Assembly: GCF_029948125.1 (NCBI RefSeq)
Contig: NZ_JASAMB010000001.1
Location: forward strand, 682,001 to 746,000
Reading direction: 5' to 3'
Origin: Catellatospora sp. KI3
Lineage (GTDB): Bacteria; Actinomycetota; Actinomycetes; Mycobacteriales; Micromonosporaceae
Length of the DNA: 64,000 nucleotides
Made by a program: the position numbers and the translations under genes. The notes below the pieces were generated by a model, which ran no database searches, had not been told where the DNA came from, and worked only from the letters and a program-made list of their open reading frames with translations. Below are positions 29,329 to 38,700 of the stretch, in pieces. Within the stretch, counting starts at the first letter, position 1; each line of letters opens with the position of its first letter.

Positions 29329-30153
29329 GTGGCGGACACGCTCTGGGATGAGTACGAGGTCTCCCCGGTCGAGATTGCACTCCCCGGCGGGAAGGTCGGC
29401 CTGACGCTGCGGGCGTATCGCCCGGCGAGCGCGCTGACCCCGACCGACGTCAGCGACCGCGAGGACGACGACGACGTCTTCGACCACAAGCTGCGGCGCC
29501 CCATCGGCCTGGACGGCGAGGAGGAGCTGCCGGAGTTCCAGTGGACCAAGGAGGCCCTCGACGAGGTCGCCGCCGCCCCGGCCGAGGACGAGGTGGCCGA
29601 GCGCGTCGTGGAGGCGGCCGAGGAGGAGGCGGACGAGGAGTCCGCCGACGCGGCCGAGCCGGGCGACGAGGAGGTGCCGGTCTTCCTCTCGCACAAGGGC
29701 AAGCTGCTGCTGTTCGCCTCCGCCAAGGGCCTGGCCGACTTCGTACGCTCCAACGCCCCGCACGACCTCAAGCAGCTCGACGGCTGGGCCAAGCTCGCCA
29801 AGAAGATCAAGGCCGAGGACGTGGTCGCCGGCGACGATGACGCGTTCGAGCTGGACCTGGTGGTGGAGAACCTGCGCGGCGGCCCCGACGCCTGGGACCC
29901 CGAGCTGCTGCTGCGCGCTGGTGAGATCGCCCGCGACATCAGCTACGCTCTGCGGCTCAAGCCGGTGATCGTGTCGCTGGCGCCCGGTTCGCCGCTCGAC
30001 GACCTCGACGAGGCGCTGCGCGCCACCGAAGAGGGGGGCCTCGGCTCCTTCTTCGCCAAGCGCAAGCTCCGCAAAATCGGGGCAGAGCAGGCATCCATCG
30101 GCTGGCGCTCGATTATCGGAAAGATCTCAGGCGCTGTGGACTGGCGCGACTGA
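29329..30153 (+). CDS. Acidic actinobacterial protein of unknown function
   Basis: GTG 29329 follows a strong GGAGG at 29318-29322 and gives 274 residues. The sequence has three zones: an N-terminal stretch starting ADTLWDEYEVSPVEIALPGG, a Glu/Asp/Ala-rich low-complexity segment at about 75-125, and a globular domain from about 128 (VPVFLSHKGKLLLFASAKGL) to the end. No signal peptide, membrane helix or catalytic motif is seen. It lies 61 bp upstream of the IS110-like gene on the same strand, and the two are probably co-transcribed. I do not recognise the family with certainty; in this chromosomal position it reads as a housekeeping protein. Confidence 0.75.
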   Translation: MADTLWDEYEVSPVEIALPGGKVGLTLRAYRPASALTPTDVSDREDDDDVFDHKLRRPIGLDGEEELPEFQWTKEALDEVAAAPAEDEVAERVVEAAEEEADEESADAAEPGDEEVPVFLSHKGKLLLFASAKGLADFVRSNAPHDLKQLDGWAKLAKKIKAEDVVAGDDDAFELDLVVENLRGGPDAWDPELLLRAGEIARDISYALRLKPVIVSLAPGSPLDDLDEALRATEEGGLGSFFAKRKLRKIGAEQASIGWRSIIGKISGAVDWRD

Positions 30154-30214
30154 CCTGTAACCAGGCAACATCAGTCTTTGGCACACGAGGAGTCTTCGGG
30201 AGGAGGACGAGTCC

Positions 30215-32536
30215 GTGGCGCTCGTGCGGGTGTACTGCGGTATCGCTTCGACTGCTCCGGCGGTCGAGGATGACACGCTGGCGGCCGTCAACCGGCTGAC
30301 GGTGGCGGTCGTCGACGATTCCGGCAGGCTGCTGGAGTTCTGCGTCATCAACGACGACCCCTCCGGCTATGCCCAGGTGACGTCGATGCTGGCGGAGCGG
30401 TTCGGCGGCTCGACGATGGTGACGGTGGCGGTCGACAGCGATGACCACCAGGTCATCTCGCTGCTGGCCACGTCCGGCCGGGCCATCGCCTATACCGACG
30501 ACGAGAGCGCGGACGAGTTCGCCGACCGGTTCGCCGACGACGACTCCCTGGACGAGGTCAACGCCTCCGCCGACGAGCGGCGCGCCGTGGGCCTGGCCCG
30601 CGCGCTGCAGGCCGGTGCGCTGTCGGCCGTGGTCGGCCCGCCGCCGCGCGAGTTCGTCGCCTTCAAGCCGGTGCTGGCCGCGCACGCGGCGCTGGCCGTG
30701 GGCCGGCACGCGGCCGCGGTGGCGCTGCGCGAGGTGCTGCGCGAGCTGTACCCGGCCGCCCTGCGGGCGTACCCGGACCCGGCCGAGCCGGTGGCGCTGG
30801 CGGTGCTGGAGGCGCTGCCCGAGCCCGGCCTGCTGGCCACCCAGCCCGGCAGCCGTCGCGAGAACGGCACCACCGCCGAGAGCGTCGCCGCGCGACTGGT
30901 CTCCGACGGGGTCTGCGACTCCACCACCGCGCTGGAGGCCGTGATGGCCCTGCGGGTGGCCATCGCCGAGACGCCGCGCCGCAACGGCGTCGGCAAGCCG
31001 CTGCTGGCCGCGGTCGCCGACGCGGTGCGCTCCAGCGTCGCCGCGGTGCGCGCCAGTGACGCCGCCCGCGCGGCCCTGATCGAGACGCTGACCGAGCGGT
31101 CGGTGCCGGTGGCCCCGCAGCAGCAGACCCTCGGCCGCCGCAGCGGCGTCCCCGTCACCTCGGCGCCGCCCGCCACGGCGGCCGCCGCCACCGGAGCACG
31201 CCGCCGGGCGCAGCCGATGCCGGTCAACCCGACTCCGACGACCCCGCACCCGATGCAGGCCCCGCCGGTCGCGCCGATGCCCGTCGCCGCGGCGCCGACC
31301 GCGCCCGCGCCGGTGGAACGGCCCTCGTGGAGCCCGAGCACCCCGCCGGTGCCGCCCGGCTTCGAGCCGACGCCGCTCACCGGCACCCCGATGGTGACCC
31401 CGGTCGCCGCGCAGCAGCCGGTCCCGGCCCCGCCCGTCCAGGCCCCGCCGGTGCAGGCGCCGCCGGTGCAGGCCCCGCCGCAGCGGCAGGTCCCCACGCC
31501 GATCCCGTCCCAGCGCGCCACCCGTACGCCCGCCGACAGCGGGAAGCCGTTCGTGCCGACGCTGACCAACGCCGCGATCAGCAACGAGCGGGCGGCCCGC
31601 GGGTTCAACCCGCCGCCGCAGCCCTCCGCCACCGACGTGCCCATGGACGTGACCGGCTTCGAGCCCTCCTACGGCGACTACGCCGAGGAGTACGGCGACG
31701 ACCCGCTGGGCATGAACCCGCCGGTGCGCCAGCCCGCCCCGGCCCGCCAGCCGGAATCGCTGCGCCAGTCCGAGCCGCTGCGCCAGTCCGAGCCGATGCG
31801 GCAGCCCGCGCCGATGCCGCCCGCGGCACCGGCCGGCTCCCGCGCCAACTGGCCGCTCAACAACGAGCACGACGAGCTCGCCCGCCCCGCCGACCGGGTC
31901 ACCCCGCCGTGGCTGGACGACGACCTGGTGCTGCCCGAGGCGCCGTCGCTGCGCCTGGTCGAGCCCGCCGCCCGGCGCGGCTCCCGTGACGAGGACGCCC
32001 CGCCGCTGCGGCTGGTCGACGACAGCGCGCTGACCGGTGCCCGGCTGCCCAAGCCGCAGCGGTCCGAGCGGGCCTCCAGCCCGGCCAGCGGCGAGGACGA
32101 CGACCTGCTGATCTTCGCCTCGGTCTCGTCGGCCTGGTTCAACGGTCCGAGCACCGAGGACGAGCCCACCTGGGGGTCGGCCGCCGACACCGGTTGGCGC
32201 GCCGCCGAGCAGGCGGCCCGGCCGTCGGTCGGCAACGACACCACCGCGGGCCTGCCCCGCCGGGTGCCGTCGGCCAACCTGGTGCCGGGTTCGACGCCGG
32301 AGCGGGAGGAGCGGCCGCTGCGCATCGTCCGCGACGCCGCCGGCATCGCCGCCCACACCAGCAACTACTTCCGCGGCTGGCGCCGGGGCAACCAGGAGAT
32401 CGGCGGCTTCGCCGTCGGCGGGCGCCCCGGCCGCGAGTCGGCCAACGGCTGGGACTTCAGCCGCGAGCACGAGCGCGATGACCGCGACGACCGGGACGAC
32501 CGCGAGTACGGCTACCGCGCCGCGAACTACCGGTAG
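30215..32536 (+). CDS. Large protein with IS110-transposase-like N-terminus and CvnA-like C-terminal tail
   Basis: GTG 30215 gives 773 residues. Residues 1-130 follow the IS110 pattern of beta-strands: RVYCGIAS, LTVAVVDDSGRLLEFCVIND, MVTVAVDS, and a DESADEFADRF/ERRAVGLARAL helix pair where IS110 has its second acidic cluster. The first catalytic Asp (IDVGK in IS110) is absent. Residues 130-310 are helical. Residues 310-600 are low complexity, with repeats such as QAPPVQAPPVQAPP and RQSEPLRQSEPMRQ. Near the end come IFASVSSAWF (about 633), PTWGSAADTGW (651), AGLPRRVPSANLVPG (678) and RGWRRGN (720), a series of motifs shared in order with CvnA at 35721-39077. No terminal repeats flank the gene, so this is not an active element. 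A signalling or scaffold role is inferred. Confidence 0.8.
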   Translation: MALVRVYCGIASTAPAVEDDTLAAVNRLTVAVVDDSGRLLEFCVINDDPSGYAQVTSMLAERFGGSTMVTVAVDSDDHQVISLLATSGRAIAYTDDESADEFADRFADDDSLDEVNASADERRAVGLARALQAGALSAVVGPPPREFVAFKPVLAAHAALAVGRHAAAVALREVLRELYPAALRAYPDPAEPVALAVLEALPEPGLLATQPGSRRENGTTAESVAARLVSDGVCDSTTALEAVMALRVAIAETPRRNGVGKPLLAAVADAVRSSVAAVRASDAARAALIETLTERSVPVAPQQQTLGRRSGVPVTSAPPATAAAATGARRRAQPMPVNPTPTTPHPMQAPPVAPMPVAAAPTAPAPVERPSWSPSTPPVPPGFEPTPLTGTPMVTPVAAQQPVPAPPVQAPPVQAPPVQAPPQRQVPTPIPSQRATRTPADSGKPFVPTLTNAAISNERAARGFNPPPQPSATDVPMDVTGFEPSYGDYAEEYGDDPLGMNPPVRQPAPARQPESLRQSEPLRQSEPMRQPAPMPPAAPAGSRANWPLNNEHDELARPADRVTPPWLDDDLVLPEAPSLRLVEPAARRGSRDEDAPPLRLVDDSALTGARLPKPQRSERASSPASGEDDDLLIFASVSSAWFNGPSTEDEPTWGSAADTGWRAAEQAARPSVGNDTTAGLPRRVPSANLVPGSTPEREERPLRIVRDAAGIAAHTSNYFRGWRRGNQEIGGFAVGGRPGRESANGWDFSREHERDDRDDRDDREYGYRAANYR

Positions 32537-32548
32537 AGATCACCACCG

Positions 32549-32587
32549 CAACCGCCCGCCGTGCTCCACGGCGGGCGGTTGTCGTTT
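32549..32587 (+). terminator. Intrinsic terminator after the IS110-like gene
   Basis: A perfect 14-bp stem CAACCGCCCGCCGT / ACGGCGGGCGGTTG (32549-32562 and 32568-32581) with a 5-nt loop is followed by TCGTTT. It begins 13 bp after the stop codon. Confidence 0.85.
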
Positions 32588-32732
32588 GACCACCATCAGT
32601 GAGCTGCTCAAACATGTGTCTTATCCCATAGCGCAGGACTTGACCTTGCACCGTGCGGGCGAGCACCATACCTGAGCGGCAGTGGCTTCACGTTCTCGCC
32701 GCACGCAACTCTGCTCGGCGGAAAGGCACGCG

Positions 32733-33935
32733 ATGTACAACGCCACAGGCGGACTGAACCGGCGCTCGGCCCTCAAGGGCGGTCTCGGAATGGTCGCCGC
32801 AGCGCTGGTGGCCGCGTGCTCGGACCCCGTCGCCTCCGACGCGGGCGAGACCGGCGAGATCGTCATCGGGGCCAGCCTCGAGCTCACCGGCACCGGCTCG
32901 GTCCTGGGCAAGCTCCAGGAGCAGGCGCTCAAGGTCGGCGTCGACGAGATCAACGCGGTCGGCATCCCGTACGGCGAGGGCCGGCTCTACATCCGTACCG
33001 TGGTCAAGGACAACGGCGGCAACCCGGCCACGGCCATGCAGAACGCCAAGGACCTGATCGAGAACGACAAGGTCAGCGCGATCGTGGGCGGCGTGACCGT
33101 GGAGACCGCCCGTGCCATGATCCCGGTGGTCGAGACCGCCAAGGTGCCGCTGCTGTGCCTCAACAGCGGTGACGAGATCTCGGTGCCGCTGCCGCAGCGC
33201 AAGTTCGTCTACCAGCTCGGCCCGAACCCGTCCGACACCTCCGCCGTGATGGCCCGCGACCTGCGCCGCCAGGGTCTCGCCAAGGTCGCCGTGCTGGCCA
33301 GCGGCGACGGGCACGGCGAGGCGGGCGTGCACGCGCTGCCCCGTGCGCTGACCGCCACCGGCCGCACCCTGGTCGACACGGTCCGGCTGCCCAAGTCCGG
33401 GCGGGCCTTCGACGCCGCCGCGCAGCGCATCGTCGACGGCGAGCCCGACGCGGTGATCGTGTGGGCGCAGGCCCCGATCAGCGCCGCGGCCGCCGCCGCA
33501 CTGCGCAACGCCGGGTTCTCCGGCAAGATCTTCCTGGACCCGGGCGCGGGCGCCGACGAGACCCTCAACGGGCCCAACGGCGGGGCGCTGGACGGCGCCT
33601 ACATCGTGCACTCCACCGTGCTCGCCGGGGCGCCCACGATGGCCACCACGCCGTCCGGCCGGGCCGCCCGCGCGTTCATCTTCCGCTACATCCAGGAGTA
33701 CGGGGCGTTCTCCGGCTTCGCGCCGTACGCCGCCGACGCGCTGACCCTGCTGGCCACCGCCGCCCGGCGAGCCGTCAGTACCGACCCGCAGCGGCTGCGC
33801 GGGCGCCTGGAGGGCGGCCCGATCGAGGGCGTCTGCGGCGCGTACGCCTTCCAGCCGATCTCGCACGGCGGCATCGAGCCCGACGCGCTGACGGTCTTCG
33901 TGGCGCGCCAGAGCGCCTGGGTCCGGCTCAGCTAG
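32733..33935 (+). CDS. Tat-type lipoprotein with periplasmic-binding-protein type 1 fold (branched-chain amino acid/amide family)
   Basis: ATG 32733 behind GGAAAGG gives 400 residues. The N-terminus reads NRRSALKGGLGMVAAALVAAC, a twin-arginine signal (R10-R11) ending in a lipobox with Cys at 29, so the protein should be folded before export and anchored outside. The rest is a LivJ-like fold: IVIGASLELTGTGSVLGK, MQNAKDLIENDKVSAIVGG and PLLCLNSGDEIS. No permease or ATPase of the branched-chain family is next to it. Together with the nearby sensor kinase operon, this suggests a ligand-sensing rather than a transport role, which is inference. Confidence 0.85.
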   Translation: MYNATGGLNRRSALKGGLGMVAAALVAACSDPVASDAGETGEIVIGASLELTGTGSVLGKLQEQALKVGVDEINAVGIPYGEGRLYIRTVVKDNGGNPATAMQNAKDLIENDKVSAIVGGVTVETARAMIPVVETAKVPLLCLNSGDEISVPLPQRKFVYQLGPNPSDTSAVMARDLRRQGLAKVAVLASGDGHGEAGVHALPRALTATGRTLVDTVRLPKSGRAFDAAAQRIVDGEPDAVIVWAQAPISAAAAAALRNAGFSGKIFLDPGAGADETLNGPNGGALDGAYIVHSTVLAGAPTMATTPSGRAARAFIFRYIQEYGAFSGFAPYAADALTLLATAARRAVSTDPQRLRGRLEGGPIEGVCGAYAFQPISHGGIEPDALTVFVARQSAWVRLS

Positions 33936-34281
33936 CCCTCCCGCGCCGCAACGCCTCCTGCGCGCCCTGAACCGGCCCTAAGGGGCCTCCCCAGTCACGG
34001 CCCACTCCGTCTGCCCCGACGCGGCCCGGCTCCGGCGCGGCCTCGCCCGCCTGCGTCACACTTCGACTCGATCCGACCCGCTGCGACTTGCCGAACCGAC
34101 CCCTAAACCCCCTTGATCACTCAACTTGCCGGGCAGTCGGGGGATTGACCGGTCAAGATACGCCCGCTTGCCCGGCAACTTGGCTGCGGCTGGGCCCGGG
34201 CGGGGGGTGTGGGGTGTGCGGGCGGAACGCCGAATGGCCCGTCGTCCACAGGGACGCGGGCCGATCGGCTTGCGAGTCAGG
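33936..34281. other. 346-bp gap between the convergent binding-protein gene and cvnD
   Basis: No gene is supported here. The central part carries a nested palindrome (34126-34178). The rest is unremarkable GC-rich sequence, apart from a G-tract near 34201. A transcription end for both flanking genes is expected in this gap. Confidence 0.6.
34126..34178. terminator. Nested palindromes between convergent genes
   Basis: TTGCCGGGCA (34126-34135) and TGCCCGGCAA (34169-34178) pair perfectly, extending outward with one mismatch. A separate perfect 12-bp palindrome TTGACCGGTCAA sits between them at 34145-34156. It may act as a bidirectional terminator, or the inner palindrome may bind a protein. Confidence 0.5.
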
Positions 34282-34902
34282 TCAGGCGGGTGCGCCGGTG
34301 CGGGTGCGCCGCATCGAGAGCACGTACTCGACCAGGGAGATCAGCACCTGCTTGGTCGACTCGCGGTTACGCGCGTCGCAGCTGACCACCGGCACGTCGG
34401 ACTGGATCGCGAGCGCGTCCCGTACGTCCTGAGCCTGGTGGTACTGCTGACCATCGAAGCAGTTGATCGCGATCAGGTACGGCAGCTTGCGGTGTTCGAA
34501 GAAGTCGATCGCCGCGAAGCAGTCCGCCAACCGGCGGGTGTCGACCATCACGACGGCGCCGATGGCACCCCGGACCAGCTCGTCCCACATGAACCAGAAA
34601 CGCGTCTGGCCGGGGGTGCCGAACAGGTACAGGATGAGGTCCCGGTCGATAGAGATACGACCGAAGTCCATCGCCACCGTGGTGGTGGTCTTGTTGGGAA
34701 TCTGGCGCGTGTCATCCACGCCGACACCCGCCGAAGTCATGATCGCTTCAGTGGTCAGCGGCGTGATCTCCGAAACGGAACCTACCAGCGTCGTCTTGCC
34801 GACGCCGAAGCCGCCGGCGATGACGATCTTCGCCGATGTCACCCGTCCGCCCGCGCCGTTCGCGGCGGGGCGGTGTGACATGTCAGAGCCTCCGAAGTCC
34901 AC
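34282..34902 (-). CDS. cvnD: Conservon Ras-like GTPase (CvnD type)
   Basis: GTG 34902 behind GGAGAGGG gives 206 residues and overlaps the upstream DUF742 gene by 20 bp; ATG 34881 is an alternative. G1 is GGFGVGKTT, G3 reads LYLFGTPGQTRFW, and the base-specifying motif appears as INCFDG rather than NKxD, as is usual for this MglA-like group. CvnD proteins bind GTP and act with CvnA, CvnB and CvnC at the membrane in signal transduction that affects development and antibiotic production in Streptomyces. It is the last gene of the operon. Confidence 0.92.
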   Translation of the reverse strand: MDFGGSDMSHRPAANGAGGRVTSAKIVIAGGFGVGKTTLVGSVSEITPLTTEAIMTSAGVGVDDTRQIPNKTTTTVAMDFGRISIDRDLILYLFGTPGQTRFWFMWDELVRGAIGAVVMVDTRRLADCFAAIDFFEHRKLPYLIAINCFDGQQYHQAQDVRDALAIQSDVPVVSCDARNRESTKQVLISLVEYVLSMRRTRTGAPA

Positions 34903-35260
34903 TGAGTACCCTCTCCAGCAGTTCAGTGCCTACCGAGTCGTTGCTCTCGAACGACGTCGGCTCATATACAGCGACGAGGCCGTCTGCCGCCATGTCCGCG
35001 ATGAGGACGCGAGCGACGCCGAGCGGCAGTCGCATCCTGGCCGCGATCTCAGCGAGCGACTGCACTTTGCCGTCGCACAGGGACGCTATGTGTTGGTGTT
35101 CCCGGCCGTGGCCGCCGCGACCGGTCGCGTTGGCGGAGCGACCACGTACGGTCGTCTCCACCAGCGCCTCGATCGCGATCTCCAATCGCGGCCGGGTGCG
35201 GCCACGGGTAACGGCGTACGGCCGTACCAACGCGCCGGTCGGTTCATCTCTGTCGGGCAT
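34883..35260 (-). CDS. cvnC: Conservon DUF742 protein (CvnC type)
   Basis: The 125-residue product begins MPDRDEPTGALVRPYAVTRG, the conserved DUF742 start, and contains a winged-helix core (SLAEIAARMRLPLGVARVLI). It ends LLERVLSGLRRL, as in other CvnC proteins. In conservons this small protein links the GTPase to the kinase; whether it binds DNA is unsettled. It lies 59 bp downstream of cvnB and overlaps cvnD. Confidence 0.92.
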   Translation of the reverse strand: MPDRDEPTGALVRPYAVTRGRTRPRLEIAIEALVETTVRGRSANATGRGGHGREHQHIASLCDGKVQSLAEIAARMRLPLGVARVLIADMAADGLVAVYEPTSFESNDSVGTELLERVLSGLRRL

Positions 35261-35319
35261 TGTCGCCGTTCACCCCCTTCCCCATTGCCGTCCCCGGACC
35301 ATCCGGGACGGGTTGCGCC

Positions 35320-35724
35320 TCAGCCCAGCACGCCGGCCGCGCTGCGCGGAGCCGGCGTGAGCGCGTCGCCCACCCGGTCCACCAGCAGAGCCATCTCGTA
35401 CCCGACCTGACCGACGTCGCAGCTGCGCGAAGCGAGCACCGCGAACGACGAGCCATCCGAGATCGACATCAGGAAAAGGAACCCGTTGTCCATCTCTACG
35501 ACAGTTTGCAACACCGCGCCGCCCTCGAAGCACCGGGCGGCGCCCTGAGTGAGGCTCACCAGACCGGACGAGATGGCCGCGAGCTGGTCAGCCCGGTCAC
35601 GGGGCAGATCCCGGGAGGCCGCGAGCAGCAGGCCGTCCGCGGAAACCGCGACCGCATGGGCGACGCCCGGCACCCGGTCGGCGAAGTTGGCCAACAGCCA
35701 ACCAAGATCCTGCGTAGTGGTCAT
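35320..35724 (-). CDS. cvnB: Roadblock/LC7-domain protein (CvnB type)
   Basis: ATG 35724 overlaps the cvnA stop (ATGA). The 134 residues form one Roadblock/LC7 domain ([40 protein letters not shown]), the fold that regulates MglA-like GTPases. It should therefore act on CvnD as regulator or scaffold. The short Ala/Pro-rich C-terminus is unstructured. Confidence 0.93.
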   Translation of the reverse strand: MTTTQDLGWLLANFADRVPGVAHAVAVSADGLLLAASRDLPRDRADQLAAISSGLVSLTQGAARCFEGGAVLQTVVEMDNGFLFLMSISDGSSFAVLASRSCDVGQVGYEMALLVDRVGDALTPAPRSAAGVLG

Positions 35725-38700
35725 GCCTCCTGCTCCTTGCCAGACTGGCTTCCGGTCTCTGTGGAGCCCGGAATCACATCATCGTCCTTGTGCTGGGTAC
35801 GGCCGCGCTGCACCCCGCGGTGGTACGCGGAGAGCAACCCGCGCACGCCTTCCGGCGTACGGCGCTGCACCGTGGTCGTGCTCTTCTCGACCCCACCCGG
35901 CACCAGCTGTGCCATCGGGGTTCGCTTGGGCAGGCCCGCCGGGGTGGCCTCGTCGGCCTGCGGGGCGCGGTTCGCGATGGCGCTGGCCGCGGCCCAGCCG
36001 TCGTCGGCAGCGGTCTGCCACGTCGGCCGGTAGGGCTGGGGGATGTCGTACCCGCTGGGGGTACGTCCGCCGACCGTGCTGCCCATGCTCACGTCCCTGC
36101 TCGCCGGGCTGTCAGTGCTCGGCGTGGTGCTAGTGCCACCGATCTTCGGTCCACCGTTGCCCAGCTGGACGTCGAGGTCCACGGCCGGGAACTGTGCGGT
36201 GATCGTAGTGTCTTGCGGCACCGCTGCGGGAGAGGCAGTTTTGTGGTCCTGAGCTGGGGTGTCGACAGCCGTGCGGCGAGTGCTGAACCAGGCCGACTCC
36301 AGCTCCCGGAAGATCGGCAGCTCCATGGTCTCGTCCGCGAACGGAACGCGGGTGTCGACCACCGGGTACTCGGCCGGGATCCGGGGCATCTCCGTGGTGA
36401 AGTCGGCCGCGCTGGCGGCGACCTCCTCGCGGCTGACCGGGGGCCAGGCGGGCGGCGCCGCGGGCGCGGGCACGTCCACCGGGGGCGCCGACATGGGCGC
36501 CGCCGAGACGGGGGCCGCGGAGACCGGGACCGCCGACACGGGCACCGCCGAGATCGGCATGCCGGGGCTGCTGTACGGGCTGGCGGAGACCGGCGCGTCC
36601 GGCGTCGCGGTCGACGGCGCGGCGTTCCAGCTGGGCTGGTTCCACGACGGCGCCTCCGGGGTGGACGGCACCTGCCGCGGGATCTGCGGCTGCGCGTACG
36701 CCTCCGGCCGCAGCGGCTCGGCCTCGGCGGCCAGGTCGCTGTTGCGGCGCGGCAGCGGCTCACCGCTGCGCGGACCGGTCTCCGTGCCCGCGCCGGTGAG
36801 GTCCGACCAGGCCGGCATGCCGGCTCGGGACGGGGCACCGGTGGTGGCCGGAGGAGTGGTCACCGGCGGCGCCGCCGGGGCGTCGAACAGGCCGCCGCGG
36901 CCGTTGCTGCCGCCGTTGACCGTCGGCCGGGCACTCGGCGCACCGGCGCCGCTCTCCAGCGCCAGCGGCGTGCCGAAGTTGCTCCGCTGCGGCGGGACCG
37001 TCGGCTGCTGGCGCGTCTGCGGCGCGGTGCCCGCGAAGGCGGGCAGCTCCCGCGACCCGGTCGCCGGCGCCCCCGGACCCCGGCCGCCGGCCAGTGCGCG
37101 GGGCACCAGGACGGCGGTGGGCAGCGTTACGTCGGCGATGATGCCGCGGTCGGCGGACAGGCGCAGCTCGACCTTGACCCCGTGGCGGGCGGCGAGCCGC
37201 GCGACCACGACCAGGCCCATCATCCGGGAGACCGCCACGTCGACCATCGGCGGCGTGGCCAGCTTCTCGTTGATCTCGGCGAGCATGTCGGGCGAGATGC
37301 CGATGCCGTGGTCCTCGACGTACAGCACCGCGCGGTCGCCGACCCGGCGGGCCTCGACCATGACGGTCGAGTCCGGCGGCGAGAATGCGGTCGCGTTGTC
37401 GAAGAGCTCGGCGATGAGGTGCACCAGGTCGTTGACCGCGTGCGCGGCGACCTCGATGTCCCGGTCGATGACGCCGAACTCGATGCGGGTGTAGTGCTCG
37501 ACCTCGGACTGGGCGGCGCGGAGCACGTCCAGCAGGGCGGCCGGTTCACGCTGCACACGGGTCGAGTCGGCACCGGCGAGCACCAGGAGGTTCTCGTCGT
37601 TACGGCGCATTCGGGTGGCCAGGTGGTCCAGCTGGAAGAGCTCGGCCAGCCGGTCCGGGTCCTCCTCACCGCGCTCGAGGCGGTCCAGGTGACCGATGAG
37701 CCGGTCGACCAGGATCTGCGAACGGCGGGCGAGGTTGACGAACATCGTCGCGACGGAGGACCGCAGGGCGGCCTGCTCGGCGGCGGTGCGGACGGCTTCC
37801 AGGTGGACCGCGTTGAACGCCTCGGTCACCTGGCCGAACTCGTCCTTGCTGCGCACCGGCAGCGGCTCGGCGATCTGGTTGGCCACCTGCACCGGCGACA
37901 GCTGCGAGGACAGCTGCGGGTCGCGCAGTCGGGCGACCGCCTGGGGCAGGCCGTACTGCGCGATGCTGAGGGCGCCGTGGCGCAGTTCGCGCAGCGACCG
38001 CGCCATCGAGCGGGCCACGAGCCAGGCGAAGAGGATCGCCAGCAGCAGCATGCCCAGCAGCAGACCGGTCTGCACGAGGACCTGCTGGGTGACCTCGTCA
38101 CGCAGGTCGCCCGCGGTGGCCTCGACGTCGGAGTCGAGCTGGCGCTCGACCTTGCGCAGCAGGCCGCCGTGGTCGTGCAGCGCGACGTCCCACTCGGCCG
38201 CGGTGAAGCTCAGCGTGGAGATCTTGTCGCCCGAGAGCGCCTCCAGCTCACCCTGGAACTTGACCGCCTTGCGCAGCGCCGTGCCGGTGACCTGGGTGGC
38301 GTAGAGGTCGAGGTCCGCCTCGGTGGCGACCGACTCGAACGACTGCTGCGCCTGCTCCTGGCCGGTCATCGTGGCGATGAAGTTGCGTCGCAGGTCGGGC
38401 GTGAACTCGGCGAGCGCGAACGCCCGGTGCACGATCACGCGCTCCTGCGAGAGGAACTCCTTGGTGGTGGCGACGGCCGCGGCGGCCCGCAGGCTGTCAC
38501 CGAGCTCACCGCCACCGGCGATCTGGGCCGCGCGGTCGCGGATCTTCAGCAGGTCGCCGATGAGCACCTGGTAGCGCAGGGCTGCGGTCGACAGCGGGAC
38601 CTTGCCGTCCCTGACCTGGGCGCGCACGGAGGGCAGGTTCTGCAGGCCCTCGTCGATGCCCTCGAGCAGGTCGCGGAGGCTGGCGTCGACGTCGACCAGC

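Noticed and set aside
30215-32536. Active IS110 insertion sequence
   Set aside because: The first catalytic Asp and the C-terminal transposase domain are missing, there are no element ends, and a terminator belongs to the gene itself.
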